Assembly (NCBI GenBank): GCA_009926615.1
Contig: RFOM01000023.1
Span: forward strand, 1-53,273
DNA: 53,273 bases
Origin: Pseudomonadota bacterium
Lineage (GTDB): Bacteria; Bdellovibrionota_B; Oligoflexia; Silvanigrellales; Silvanigrellaceae
Reading direction: 5' to 3'
In this document: positions 24,419 through 32,872 of the stretch, piece by piece
Numbering within the stretch: the stretch's first letter is position 1
Layout: each line of letters starts with the position of its first letter
Notes under the pieces: model-generated
What the model was told of the DNA's origin: nothing
Databases searched by the model: none
What the model saw: the letters and a program-made list of their open reading frames with translations, nothing else
Program-made: the position numbers and the translations under genes

Positions 24419-26350
24419 TTACTGAACTGAACAAAACTCGCCCAGCTTCCGGTCAAACGAATTTTCAATCAAATAGGAGACACTTCCTTCAGCGACTGCC
24501 TTGTTCGATGAATCGCCGGAACGGACGAATGCCTTACCGGAAAGATACGGCACGAGGGAATCGAATTTATTCATGCTCGCGTTCATCTCAAGCAGCTTTT
24601 CATCAAACTGCATGAACTGCCGGACCACCGAATCCGGAACTCCCGCTGCTGCAAACTGCTTTGAATCAATCTTCATTTTCAGAATAAGTTCATTGTTCGG
24701 CGAGATCTCCGCTTCAACCGGAACGGCCGATGCAAGCGACTGTCCGGACGATGTTCCCGCGCAGGAACCGAGTTTTGCCTCACCGATACAACCAACTCCC
24801 ACGGGAGCGTTGTTCATCCAGATAACCACTGTTGAAGCCGAGGGAGTGACTCTTTCAAAAGAAAGTGCGAAGTCCGTGACCAGTACGCTTGAAACGCCCC
24901 GTGCTTCGGCAGCTGCTGCTTTGCGCACCTGTGCATTGAGAAAATCGCAGCGTGCATGACCAGCGGCAACACCTTCACATGTTGGTGAAACCGGACACGC
25001 ATTGCCCTTCAGGCCGGCGAGTTCGCGTTCGAGGCCGCTGAGAATCAAGCGTTCGTTTTCCAGCTCGGTATCAACCACCACAACCCCCGGCAGTCCGGCA
25101 GGAGGCGGAAGCATTGATTTGCACTGCCCCTGCAGCGACAGTCCCAGAGCAAGCCGCGAGTCATTGAAATAGACATCATTCGGAGAATTAAACTCACTTG
25201 CACACCCTGTGACACCGGAATGAAAAAGTGAAATTTGCGAGGCAAAAGACTGCAGCGCCGATGCAAGCTCGGGAAGCGCCGCAGCGGACTCGGGCGTCAA
25301 CCATTGAAAGCTGACGGGCAAGGACGAAGAACCAAGTCGCGTTTCTACCGCCTCAATCAGAAAACCGGCAGATGCTGAAGCGAGTTCTTTGTCCCATTCA
25401 CCTGCACCGTAGCTGATTTCATAGCGCGAATTTTCTCCGCAACCGAATCCGCCGATAATGTTGCCGTTGGCCAGCACTTTGAATTTTACACCGGACAGAA
25501 TTTTAGTCCGCAGCAAAGATGCCATGCAGAACGGAACATCATTCAGCGCCAAAGCGCTTTTAACCGTCGGCAATGCCGCAAAATCAGCAAGACTCAATTG
25601 TGCGGAGGTCTTTGTACCGGCGGCAGTCGAAGCTGTTTTTACAGTCAGACGGTTGCCGAACCTTGTCTTCAGGACTCCTTCCGTCCACACACAATTATAG
25701 TAATTGCGGCCGCGCGGATCATCGGCGCAAATTTCACCGGTAAAGAAACGGCCTTTGTAATATCCTTCGCAAACAGCCGAAGGTGTGGGGCGACTTGTCA
25801 ATTCGACCCGCGCCAAAAACGGACGTGTTGCCAAATCAACAATTTTCGCTTCGCAATACGACTCGAAAATTTCGTTGTTTCTCGCAAGATCAAACGACGG
25901 AAAACGTCTTTTGATGTCGGTTGTTTCCTGCTCATACCAGCTTGCGGCTTTTTGTGACTGAACAGCCGAAAGTCGCGCATCCGACTCGGCCTTCATTACG
26001 GCAAAACGTGCCCTGCGCGTATCGAGCGTTCTGCGCAGCGGCTCTACTTCTTTTTCACGAAAACTGCTGAAATAGCGATTGAGAGCCACGTATTTTTCAT
26101 TGGTCTCACGGGTTGCTCTCAACAGAGTTTCAATCTGCAGGGGTTTGACTTCAGGCGACCAGACCAGAAGTCCGCCGCGATACAGACCTGCCGGAGTTTC
26201 ACCCGAAAGACTGAATCCCGTTCCGGCAGGCTGCTCGTTGACAACGAGAGTTTTTGGTTCAGGTTTTCTGACCGAGACGGCTGAACATCCCAGCGCAAGA
26301 GCCGACGCCAAACCGGCAAGACAAACTTTTAATTTATTTTGAGTTTTCAT
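24419..26350 (-). CDS. Large lipoprotein, unknown function
   Basis: 643 residues with signal MKTQNKLKVCLAGLASALAL and lipobox ALGC. After it comes a region of long charged helices (~residues 75-165, FSSFREKEVEPLRRTL, LSAVQSQKAASWYEQE), then mixed domains with about a dozen cysteines (CEGYYKGRF, NYYNCVW, CGENSRY, CPVSPTCEGV), consistent with a disulfide-rich surface or periplasmic protein. No family recognised. GGGGA precedes the ATG, and the gene follows the barrel-protein gene by 26 bases in the same direction. Confidence 0.75.
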   Translation of the reverse strand: MKTQNKLKVCLAGLASALALGCSAVSVRKPEPKTLVVNEQPAGTGFSLSGETPAGLYRGGLLVWSPEVKPLQIETLLRATRETNEKYVALNRYFSSFREKEVEPLRRTLDTRRARFAVMKAESDARLSAVQSQKAASWYEQETTDIKRRFPSFDLARNNEIFESYCEAKIVDLATRPFLARVELTSRPTPSAVCEGYYKGRFFTGEICADDPRGRNYYNCVWTEGVLKTRFGNRLTVKTASTAAGTKTSAQLSLADFAALPTVKSALALNDVPFCMASLLRTKILSGVKFKVLANGNIIGGFGCGENSRYEISYGAGEWDKELASASAGFLIEAVETRLGSSSLPVSFQWLTPESAAALPELASALQSFASQISLFHSGVTGCASEFNSPNDVYFNDSRLALGLSLQGQCKSMLPPPAGLPGVVVVDTELENERLILSGLERELAGLKGNACPVSPTCEGVAAGHARCDFLNAQVRKAAAAEARGVSSVLVTDFALSFERVTPSASTVVIWMNNAPVGVGCIGEAKLGSCAGTSSGQSLASAVPVEAEISPNNELILKMKIDSKQFAAAGVPDSVVRQFMQFDEKLLEMNASMNKFDSLVPYLSGKAFVRSGDSSNKAVAEGSVSYLIENSFDRKLGEFCSVQ

Positions 26351-26376
26351 TGTTGTATCCCCTGTCGATTCAGATT

Positions 26377-27615
26377 TCAGAAGAACACGCCGGTATCGAG
26401 CTGAATCTGATGTGAAACAGGCATATTCCGGCTCATGATTTGTCGTTTGTAGGCAAGCTTGACTTCAAAAGGCACGGGAATACTTCCCCTGCGGAACGCC
26501 GGCACTCCCGAATAAATCAGCTCAGCTTCAGCCTGATGCAATGTTTCGATTGTGTCTTTTTCGAGGACTGAGCGTGTGTCCTGCGCTGTTTCGTAACGGT
26601 CGGAGGCTTTGTAGCTGTAATTGTAACCAAGCACACCACCCCAACCGGTTTGAGTTGCAAGCAGCGCAGCTGCGCCGGTCTCAAGGCGATTCCCCAAATC
26701 AAAAGACACCTTGGCTTTGGGGACCTCAATGGTCTCTGCAGAGGTTACAAGTCGCAGTGTTCGTTGTGCAGGCAACTGATCAACGTATCTGACAAACTGA
26801 CTGACTGACAGTCCATCGACAAGACCGGCCAATGACTGTTCCGCGGCCGTTCCCAGTGCAAGGTCCCATTGTCCGTCGCCGAAGCCTTTATCGAGCAGAT
26901 TGTCAGGATCATCCGTACGTCCGGTGGGAGCTGTCACTGAAGCCTGAGTCGCAACAGCAAAAGCACCGCTTTCATAGGTGCGGTTTTTAACGACGAATTG
27001 AGTGTCTCCCAACCCTTGGCCGGTCCAGCTTTGCAAAGGCAGGTATCCGTTGTCGGTGAGTTTTGTGTTGAGCCTCGCCACTGCATCGTTGAGTTTCGCT
27101 GCAGCGTCGCGGGCTGAACTCGATTGATTATTAAAGTCGGAGGTCAGGGCATTAATAAACTTCTGCCCCATGTCATTCGCCTGAAAAGAAACCGCTGCTG
27201 CCGTTTGCATCTTGTATACCGGCAGGGCAACCGCAACGGTCGTCGAAGGTGTCAGCCCCAAAGTAAACACAGGAGCCGTGACCTGAACCCGTGTTTTTAC
27301 TTCCGCAGCAAATTGACCGACGGCATCTTCCGGCCTGAAACCCTCTGCGGTTAAAAATCCGGCCGTCAACGCATTCTTTACGGGATCTTTTTCGCCCTTC
27401 AGAATATCTCTGAAGGTCAGCGCCTTACTCAGGGGCTTGCTGAGCGGATTCGCATTGAATCCGCCGTCGGTCTTCGCGGAAATATCTGTCCGGACGTACC
27501 GGACAGTCGCGCGCCTGATCTTGGCCGGCATCACCTTTGCATCTTCGGCAGCCAAAACAGAATCAGTAAAAAATAAAACTGACACAAAAGAAACCAGCAA
27601 GAGTCTGATCAACAT
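26377..27615 (-). CDS. Probable outer-membrane channel-type protein
   Basis: 412 residues with signal peptide MLIRLLLVSFVSVLFF...VLA. The mature part reads like a phenol-degradation/MetA-pathway type transporter barrel: VTAPVFTLGLTPSTTVAVALPVYKM near residues 115-140, ASVTAPTGRTDDPDNLLDKGFGDGQWDLALGTA-like loops (~245-275), and a C-terminal strand ending in VFF, an aromatic barrel-insertion signal. A helical insertion (~150-190) interrupts it. Substrate unknown. It forms a pair with the downstream lipoprotein and follows a terminator. Confidence 0.7.
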   Translation of the reverse strand: MLIRLLLVSFVSVLFFTDSVLAAEDAKVMPAKIRRATVRYVRTDISAKTDGGFNANPLSKPLSKALTFRDILKGEKDPVKNALTAGFLTAEGFRPEDAVGQFAAEVKTRVQVTAPVFTLGLTPSTTVAVALPVYKMQTAAAVSFQANDMGQKFINALTSDFNNQSSSARDAAAKLNDAVARLNTKLTDNGYLPLQSWTGQGLGDTQFVVKNRTYESGAFAVATQASVTAPTGRTDDPDNLLDKGFGDGQWDLALGTAAEQSLAGLVDGLSVSQFVRYVDQLPAQRTLRLVTSAETIEVPKAKVSFDLGNRLETGAAALLATQTGWGGVLGYNYSYKASDRYETAQDTRSVLEKDTIETLHQAEAELIYSGVPAFRRGSIPVPFEVKLAYKRQIMSRNMPVSHQIQLDTGVFF

Positions 27616-27653
27616 GACTCACCTTCGGTAAAATAAAAATTTGCAAAAAATTT

Positions 27654-27679
27654 AAAAAGGCCGGACGTCATTCCGGCCC
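27654..27679 (-). terminator. Terminator after the TatT-like gene
   Basis: On the minus strand GGCCGGA-ATGACG-TCCGGCC (perfect 7-bp stem, 6-base loop) is followed by five T. It lies 15 bases after the stop of the TatT-like gene and upstream of the barrel-protein gene, which therefore needs its own promoter in the AT-rich ~40 bases between. Confidence 0.85.
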
Positions 27680-27693
27680 TGTTCCTGCGAAAT

Positions 27694-28512
27694 TCAGAGT
27701 GACTGCAGCGATGCCAGAGTGGCCTCAAGATCACGCTTGTGCAAGCGGGTTTCCGGCTCGCGACCCGATGGAAGGTCACCGCCCTCAATTCTTTCAATAG
27801 CTTCACGCAGCAGCGCGATTGCTTCAGACTTGCGGCCTTTCTTGGCCAGAGCCTGCGCACGGTGATCATAAACGTTGAAGAAATAATCACCGGTTGCCGT
27901 GGCCGGATCCTGCGTACCGGGGAATGCCTGCGAAGCCAGAGCGCGTGTTCCGTAATCGAAGGACTTGTCTACGCCGCCGCCGAAGATTTCGGGAATCTTC
28001 AGGTAAACAGCAGCTCCAAGCCGGTAAAGTCCGCCTCCCTCATAGCGCGTATCGGTTGAAAGACCGTCGTTGATGAGACGCAGAAGTTCAGGAATGCGGC
28101 CCAAAGAAGCCGACACGCCGTTCGCATTGCCCCAAAGTGCAAGGCAGCTGGCCTTCCAGTAGTAATACTGCGGGCTGGGCCCGACCTTTGCAGGTGAGAT
28201 ATTGGCTTCAACAGTATCCAGACAGCGATTGTAAATTGCTTTGCGTGCGTCTTTGTTGCCCTGATCTCCGAGAATAAGGCCTTCGTAATAATCGAGACGC
28301 GCAAGTTGTTCGACAGCATAAATTTTTTCTGCGCCGTTCAGGTTGGTCAGGCCGGTCGCATAGGCTGCGCGGGCCTCGGCAATTTTCGAAGGACCCTGCT
28401 CACGCTGCGCAAACAAAGCATCAGCAGTACCAAAATCATATGCAAAGGCAGAGAGAGAAACAGAAAGAGCACCGACGGCCAAACCGACTGCTCTGAGAAG
28501 AGGAGCAAACAT
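27694..28512 (-). CDS. Exported TatT-like/TPR-like protein
   Basis: Start at ATG 28512 (MFAPLLRAVGLAVGALSVS), because GGAGG lies eight bases before it and the signal peptide begins there (cleavage after SAFA). 272 residues of helical repeats. DTRYEGGGLYRLGAAVYLKIPEIFGGGVDKSF, around residues 160-190, resembles the TRAP-transporter T-component (TatT) signature of an R-Y-x-G-x-G loop followed by a GGG-x-x-K helix. TatT proteins are periplasmic trimers that bind ligands. The ribosome binding site is inside an 8-bp hairpin. Start and export are firm; family is moderate. Confidence 0.65.
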   Translation of the reverse strand: MFAPLLRAVGLAVGALSVSLSAFAYDFGTADALFAQREQGPSKIAEARAAYATGLTNLNGAEKIYAVEQLARLDYYEGLILGDQGNKDARKAIYNRCLDTVEANISPAKVGPSPQYYYWKASCLALWGNANGVSASLGRIPELLRLINDGLSTDTRYEGGGLYRLGAAVYLKIPEIFGGGVDKSFDYGTRALASQAFPGTQDPATATGDYFFNVYDHRAQALAKKGRKSEAIALLREAIERIEGGDLPSGREPETRLHKRDLEATLASLQSL

Positions 28513-28518
28513 GAAAAA

Positions 28519-28545
28519 TGCCTCCATGATAATTCGCTGGAGGCA
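28519..28545 (-). promoter_or_regulatory. Hairpin with T-run containing the Shine-Dalgarno of the TatT-like gene
   Basis: In the minus-strand transcript UGCCUCCA pairs perfectly with UGGAGGCA (8 bp, 11-base loop) and is followed by UUUUU, then CAUG. It begins 44 bases after the stop of the 693-aa lipoprotein gene, so it is a credible terminator for it, while its 3' arm is the GGAGG of the next gene. Confidence 0.65.
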
Positions 28546-28588
28546 AACTGTGCCATAGTTCCGCAAAAAAGACCAGCCGGCCGAGCGC

Positions 28589-30670
28589 TTAATCAAGATT
28601 ACAAACGGTATAGCTGAGTTCCGTCCCGTCGACCGGCCATTTGTATTTTTGGACGTCTGCGGTTGCCAGAGAGCAGCCGTGAATTTTGCTGATCAGTTTG
28701 AAATCCAAAGATCCCTGCGCCGGTTTCTGTTTTTGATCAATCAGCCACAAAAAGTCAGGAGCGGTTCCGCTGCGGCCTGATGCAAGCGATGATTCCTTTG
28801 CATTTTCTGTCGTAGGAATAAGCCCCCACTCACCGCCAATCAGGTTCTGTCTGGCATCAAGTTCGAGAGTATAAAAGACCGTGTCCACATCAACAGCTTC
28901 ATCTGCAGGAGCATAAGCAAGCTTCGGTCCGTTTTCGACTCCGTAATGAAGTTTCACCTTCATCTGAACCAAGTATGCAGTCCCTTTGGCGCGATAATCC
29001 TTGAAAAGATCGTCTACTTCGGCAACAGGAGCCGGCTCGCCTGCGGGCACAATTGTTCCGTCCTTGTCATTCTTTTTAATCGGCATCGTTGTCATTTCCC
29101 ACTTGTGTACAGGCTGATTCCAAACCTGCGCGGTGCGGGTTCTGTCCATGACAAATCCGACTTTCTGATCGTTGATGAGTCCCTTGAGGGCCATATGAAG
29201 TGTCATCGGATTTGTATCGCGGCAAGCCGTCGAAATATTCAGAACACCTTTTTGACCTCCGGAATGATCGCCGGCACGAATTTTTGCAAGGTTTGCCGAA
29301 AACGTCGCCATGTCGGGATACACTGCAACCTGAACGGAATCCTGACCTGAGCCGCCTGTCCAAACCGCAATTCTCGGATTGTCATCGTTGACCGAATTCG
29401 CAACAACCGTCAGGCCGCGCTGACTCTGACCGGCAGCAACATAAATTATATCTCCGGCATCACGCTGGGTGCAGCTTGTTTTGCCCTCACCCAGACATAA
29501 TTTACCGTCCGCAACGCGTCCCAAGCGATCTTTGATAAGTTTATCCGAATTGCAGCGCTGGCTTGCGAACTTTGCCTGCGGAGCCTGATCGGCCCACGCC
29601 TTGGTCAGCAACCCGCGAATATCTCCCTCGGTGAGGAAAATTTCTTTTCCTGCGCGGCGGGCAAGTACACTGTGCTTGGGTGTCGATTCGTTGAGCGAGG
29701 CAGGAGCCCAGCCATGGCAGTGGCCCATCCAAGTCCAGTCTTCATCATAATTACCGCTGTAATTGAAGAAATTTTCCCAGCCGGTTGACAGCATATTCAG
29801 TGACTTGCTGATTTTTTCCGTCACCGAAGATGATTTTTTATAATAATCCTTCAGTGCCTTTTCATATACACTTTGAGCCTGCTTCCTGTTGGCAACAGAA
29901 TCAGCCCGCTCGGTTTCAACTTTTGTCAGTGCAGTTTGTTTTTGTTTGATGCTTGTCAGAGAAAGCTGAATTGCGTTTTGCAGCGCCGCAATGCGCTGGT
30001 TCGCTTCCTGCGGATTAATCCGATCGCGGGTTCTGGAATCTTTGAGAAGAGACTTGATATTGACAATCGAGGAATTATCGTCACGAACCTTGGAAATCAG
30101 GGTGTTCAATTCCCTCATGAGCACTTCGGCATCCGAGGAAAACTTCTGCTGGGCTTTGATGATTGCCTCGAGGCTGGTTCTCGCCGCTTTCAGTTCGGGA
30201 GAGTTTTGGAACAGATCTTCATTTTCTTTCAGCGCGGTCATCACCGCCGCGGGCGGCTTTTTGCCTGCCAGCAAAAGAAGTTCGTATTTTTCGGCCGGCG
30301 AAAGCAGGTTGAGCCGGTTTGCGTCATTGGCATCCCAAGCCTCCAGCATCTGGTTGACCTGCTGATAGGGAGTATCGGGCAGCTTAACGGGATGTGCTTT
30401 ATTATTTTCGTCCGATGCCCATCTGACGGCGAGTCCGCGCTCAAAAAGGGGCCAATAGGTGTCCGTCCAAGGCACGGAACGCTCGCCCCCCTTGATGTCC
30501 TTAATCGACGGCCAAGCCATGGTTGCAGGCAAGCCGAGCAACTCGGGGCGGTCGGCGCTGCCGGGAGCCTCGAACGGCTTTGAATTGTAAGTTCTGGGCT
30601 TGCATGCGGACATTGCAGCAAAAGAAGTAAGTCCCGAGAACAGGATCACAGGAAACTTTTTCTCTATCAT
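28589..30670 (-). CDS. Lipoprotein resembling the transglutaminase-elicitor (GP42) family
   Basis: 693 residues; lipobox AMSAC then KPRTYNS, GAGGAGA upstream of the ATG. A long helical region (~residues 165-290) follows. A CHGWAPASL motif has Cys318 as candidate nucleophile. MTLHMALKGLI offers a candidate His. Then VWNQPV (residues 516-521) matches the first six residues of the oomycete Pep-13 peptide. YTLELDARQNLIGGEWG lies near residue 600. From memory of the family, GP42-type enzymes are calcium-dependent transglutaminases with a Cys nucleophile and an essential Trp and Pro in VWNQP. A second, broken copy is at 52649. Activity here is inferred; a papain-like or other cysteine-enzyme role is possible. 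Confidence 0.7.
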   Translation of the reverse strand: MIEKKFPVILFSGLTSFAAMSACKPRTYNSKPFEAPGSADRPELLGLPATMAWPSIKDIKGGERSVPWTDTYWPLFERGLAVRWASDENNKAHPVKLPDTPYQQVNQMLEAWDANDANRLNLLSPAEKYELLLLAGKKPPAAVMTALKENEDLFQNSPELKAARTSLEAIIKAQQKFSSDAEVLMRELNTLISKVRDDNSSIVNIKSLLKDSRTRDRINPQEANQRIAALQNAIQLSLTSIKQKQTALTKVETERADSVANRKQAQSVYEKALKDYYKKSSSVTEKISKSLNMLSTGWENFFNYSGNYDEDWTWMGHCHGWAPASLNESTPKHSVLARRAGKEIFLTEGDIRGLLTKAWADQAPQAKFASQRCNSDKLIKDRLGRVADGKLCLGEGKTSCTQRDAGDIIYVAAGQSQRGLTVVANSVNDDNPRIAVWTGGSGQDSVQVAVYPDMATFSANLAKIRAGDHSGGQKGVLNISTACRDTNPMTLHMALKGLINDQKVGFVMDRTRTAQVWNQPVHKWEMTTMPIKKNDKDGTIVPAGEPAPVAEVDDLFKDYRAKGTAYLVQMKVKLHYGVENGPKLAYAPADEAVDVDTVFYTLELDARQNLIGGEWGLIPTTENAKESSLASGRSGTAPDFLWLIDQKQKPAQGSLDFKLISKIHGCSLATADVQKYKWPVDGTELSYTVCNLD

Positions 30671-30791
30671 TATGTTCTCTCCTCAGTTTCGCAGAGCGAA
30701 GTACATCCTAGGTTACCCCAGCCGCTGCTGAAGCGAAAAAGCAGAAGATGCCGTGCCTGAAAGCGTCAAAAACACGACAGTCCTTCAACAA

Positions 30792-30805
30792 CAGGGAATT
30801 CCCTG
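30792..30805. repeat. 14-base perfect palindrome upstream of the RsbU-like gene
   Basis: CAGGGAATTCCCTG, 28 bases before the GTG of the RsbU-like gene, in the divergent region shared with the 693-aa lipoprotein gene. A candidate operator; no protein is assigned. Confidence 0.4.
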
Positions 30806-30832
30806 CCGAACACTCCCGCGGAGGTAAACGCG

Positions 30833-32629
30833 GTGTCCTTAGGACAGAGGCTGAAAAAGTACGTTCAGCAAAACAAAATTGGAATCATCCGTGAAACACG
30901 TTTCGCACTGATCGTGTTTCTCTGGGTCGGTTTTTATGTTTGGCTGATGCGCAACAGATGGACCCAAATCGAAGAACTGCAACTCCAGCGCAGCTTCTCG
31001 GACTCATCTGAAACGATTCTTTCGCGATTTGAAGAACGCATTCAGTTCTGGGACGGTCAGGCAAAAAAAATTGCTGCATTCTCGGCTCTTCAACCGCAAA
31101 ACACAGTCAACATCCAAAAAGACAGCTGGGCTGCAATTTACGACCCCCATCCCGAGTGGCTTGCAACTTATCTGGTAGCACGGCGCGACGGTTATGAACC
31201 GAGCGTAACACTGGCCCTGCTCTCAAAACAAATCAAAAGATGGCTTCCCCGCGAGACCGATGCAGCGGTCAGGTGGCCCGACGAAGCTCAATCGTCCGCA
31301 ATTCAGATGGCATCTGCAAAAGCAGTCAACAAGCCCCTGTTCATTCAGCCGATGCGATCGCTCGACAAAGACAACCAGTGGGTGCAGGTCCTTTTCAACA
31401 TTAAAAGCTCCAAACCGGAATGGTCATTCTGGGTGGTTCATACTTTTTCCGAAAAAATTCTTCCGGAGCTTCTCGAGAAGAAAGATCAAAATCACGCAGC
31501 TCTGTATTTTCCAAAGGATCGAAAATTCTTATTCACTGAAAATTATTCAAGCCTGAAAATAGAGAACAGCGAACTTATTTCTCTGCTCGAAAAGAACAAA
31601 GCCGACCCGACGGGCTTTGCCAAACAGGAGTTTGCCGTAGCCAAGAAACCGAACTGGCTCAGCTGGAAATATTCCAAACCGATGGAAGCTGCCTTTATTT
31701 CAATTCTTTCCGATAAAAAAATCCCTCAGACCGGACAACGACAGACACCGTCGGTGTTTGCCGACTGGCTTCTTTCACTGTTGTGGCTGGCGATCTCGGC
31801 AATCTCGCTGTGGTGGAGCTACTCCAAAAAAATGTGGTTTTTGAGCTTCGCAGATGCTCCCCCGAAATCCGCCGCCGATCCGCAAACGTTGCTTGCAAAC
31901 CTGATGAACTCGAAATTCAGACATCGGGGAAGGCCCGACGAAAGGCATCCGCTCATCGATGCGGAGTGGGAGTTTTGCAGGCAGATGCTGGCAAACTCAG
32001 GCCCCGTCGGAAGAGTTCCGCTTCCCAAAAAAGCGGAGGTCTCAATTCAGGTCTCCCCGTCGAAAAATTACAAAGGTTCATGGTGGATTGTAGAAACATT
32101 CGACGACAACAGGGTGTTCATTGCCGCAGGAGACGCAACGGGATCAGGTCTCAGCGCGGCTGCCGCGGCGTATCCCATACGGCAACTGATCCTTGCGCTG
32201 CTGAAAAACAACAATACGGAACGTGATACCGAAAGTTTTCTCTCTCAATTGTACACTCTCTGCAGTGCTGCATCGGCAGGTGTTCTGCTCGACGGTGCCC
32301 ATGTCTCGCTGTTTGCATCCATCGTCGATTTGTCCCAGCAGAAAATTTGTTTTCTGAACGCGGGGTACCCTGCCCCCCTTCTCAGACTGAGCAGCAAAAA
32401 ATCTCTGTGTCTGATGTCCTACTTCGACCCTATCGGCATGAGCGATGCCGGCAATCCGATGCCCCGATGGGTTTCGCTGTCTCAAAAGACAAGCCTGACA
32501 ATTTGCAACGTCGGCGCACGAAACACCGATTTGGATGAACTTGAGGATTGCGAGCTCGTAAAAATCGTTATCCATCCCTTTGGGGTGAATGACCAAGTCA
32601 AAACAGTAAACATTCCAGAAGCTGCTTAA
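30833..32629 (+). CDS. Degenerate SpoIIE/RsbU-type phosphatase with membrane anchors
   Basis: 598 residues from a GTG with GGAGG upstream. One transmembrane helix at ~21-40 and another at ~310-330 flank a ~270-residue extracytoplasmic region, a sensor layout. The C-terminal ~230 residues have the SpoIIE-type PP2C fold: VFIAAGDATGSGLSAAAAAYPIRQLI aligns with the usual GDxSGHG helix and VSLFASIVDLSQQKICFLNAGYPAPLL with the following strands. But the metal-binding Asp of the usual GGD is replaced (YKGSWW) and the TDG motif is replaced (CNVGARN). It is probably a pseudo-phosphatase or a sensor with altered chemistry. Confidence 0.8.
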   Translation: MSLGQRLKKYVQQNKIGIIRETRFALIVFLWVGFYVWLMRNRWTQIEELQLQRSFSDSSETILSRFEERIQFWDGQAKKIAAFSALQPQNTVNIQKDSWAAIYDPHPEWLATYLVARRDGYEPSVTLALLSKQIKRWLPRETDAAVRWPDEAQSSAIQMASAKAVNKPLFIQPMRSLDKDNQWVQVLFNIKSSKPEWSFWVVHTFSEKILPELLEKKDQNHAALYFPKDRKFLFTENYSSLKIENSELISLLEKNKADPTGFAKQEFAVAKKPNWLSWKYSKPMEAAFISILSDKKIPQTGQRQTPSVFADWLLSLLWLAISAISLWWSYSKKMWFLSFADAPPKSAADPQTLLANLMNSKFRHRGRPDERHPLIDAEWEFCRQMLANSGPVGRVPLPKKAEVSIQVSPSKNYKGSWWIVETFDDNRVFIAAGDATGSGLSAAAAAYPIRQLILALLKNNNTERDTESFLSQLYTLCSAASAGVLLDGAHVSLFASIVDLSQQKICFLNAGYPAPLLRLSSKKSLCLMSYFDPIGMSDAGNPMPRWVSLSQKTSLTICNVGARNTDLDELEDCELVKIVIHPFGVNDQVKTVNIPEAA

Positions 32630-32716
32630 TCTCAGTCGTGTGTCGGCCGCGTGCACTTCTGAAGCGTAACTGAGTTTGAAAAAGACGTAAAAGACAGATA
32701 AGGCGGGGCTAAAAGG

Positions 32717-32792
32717 TGGCTCCCCAGGCCGGGATTGAACCGACGACACGCGGATTAACAGTCCGCTGCTCTACCGACTGAGCTACTGGGGA
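32717..32792 (-). tRNA. tRNA-Asn (anticodon GTT)
   Basis: On the minus strand a complete 76-base cloverleaf: acceptor TCCCCAG pairs with CTGGGGA, D arm GCTC...GAGC, anticodon stem GCGGA/TCCGC with loop CTGTTAA (anticodon GTT), T arm GTCGG-TTCAATC-CCGGC, discriminator G and an encoded CCA at 32717-32719. No integrase gene or repeat copy of its 3' end is seen nearby. Confidence 0.97.
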
Positions 32793-32841
32793 ACGCGAGT
32801 GTTCTATAGAGTTTCGCCGATTGAAGGTCAAGCTGTGTGAA

Positions 32842-32872
32842 TAAAAAAAAAGGGCTTATGGAATAAGCCCTT
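32842..32872 (-). terminator. Terminator at the end of the NrtR-like gene
   Basis: On the minus strand AAGGGCTTAT-TCC-ATAAGCCCTT (perfect 10-bp stem) is followed by nine T. The TAA stop of the NrtR-like gene lies inside the stem. It separates the ABC operon from tRNA-Asn. Confidence 0.9.

Noticed and set aside
32717..32792. tRNA-Asn as an integration site
   Set aside because: No integrase, no repeat of the tRNA 3' end and no change in gene style were seen on either side.
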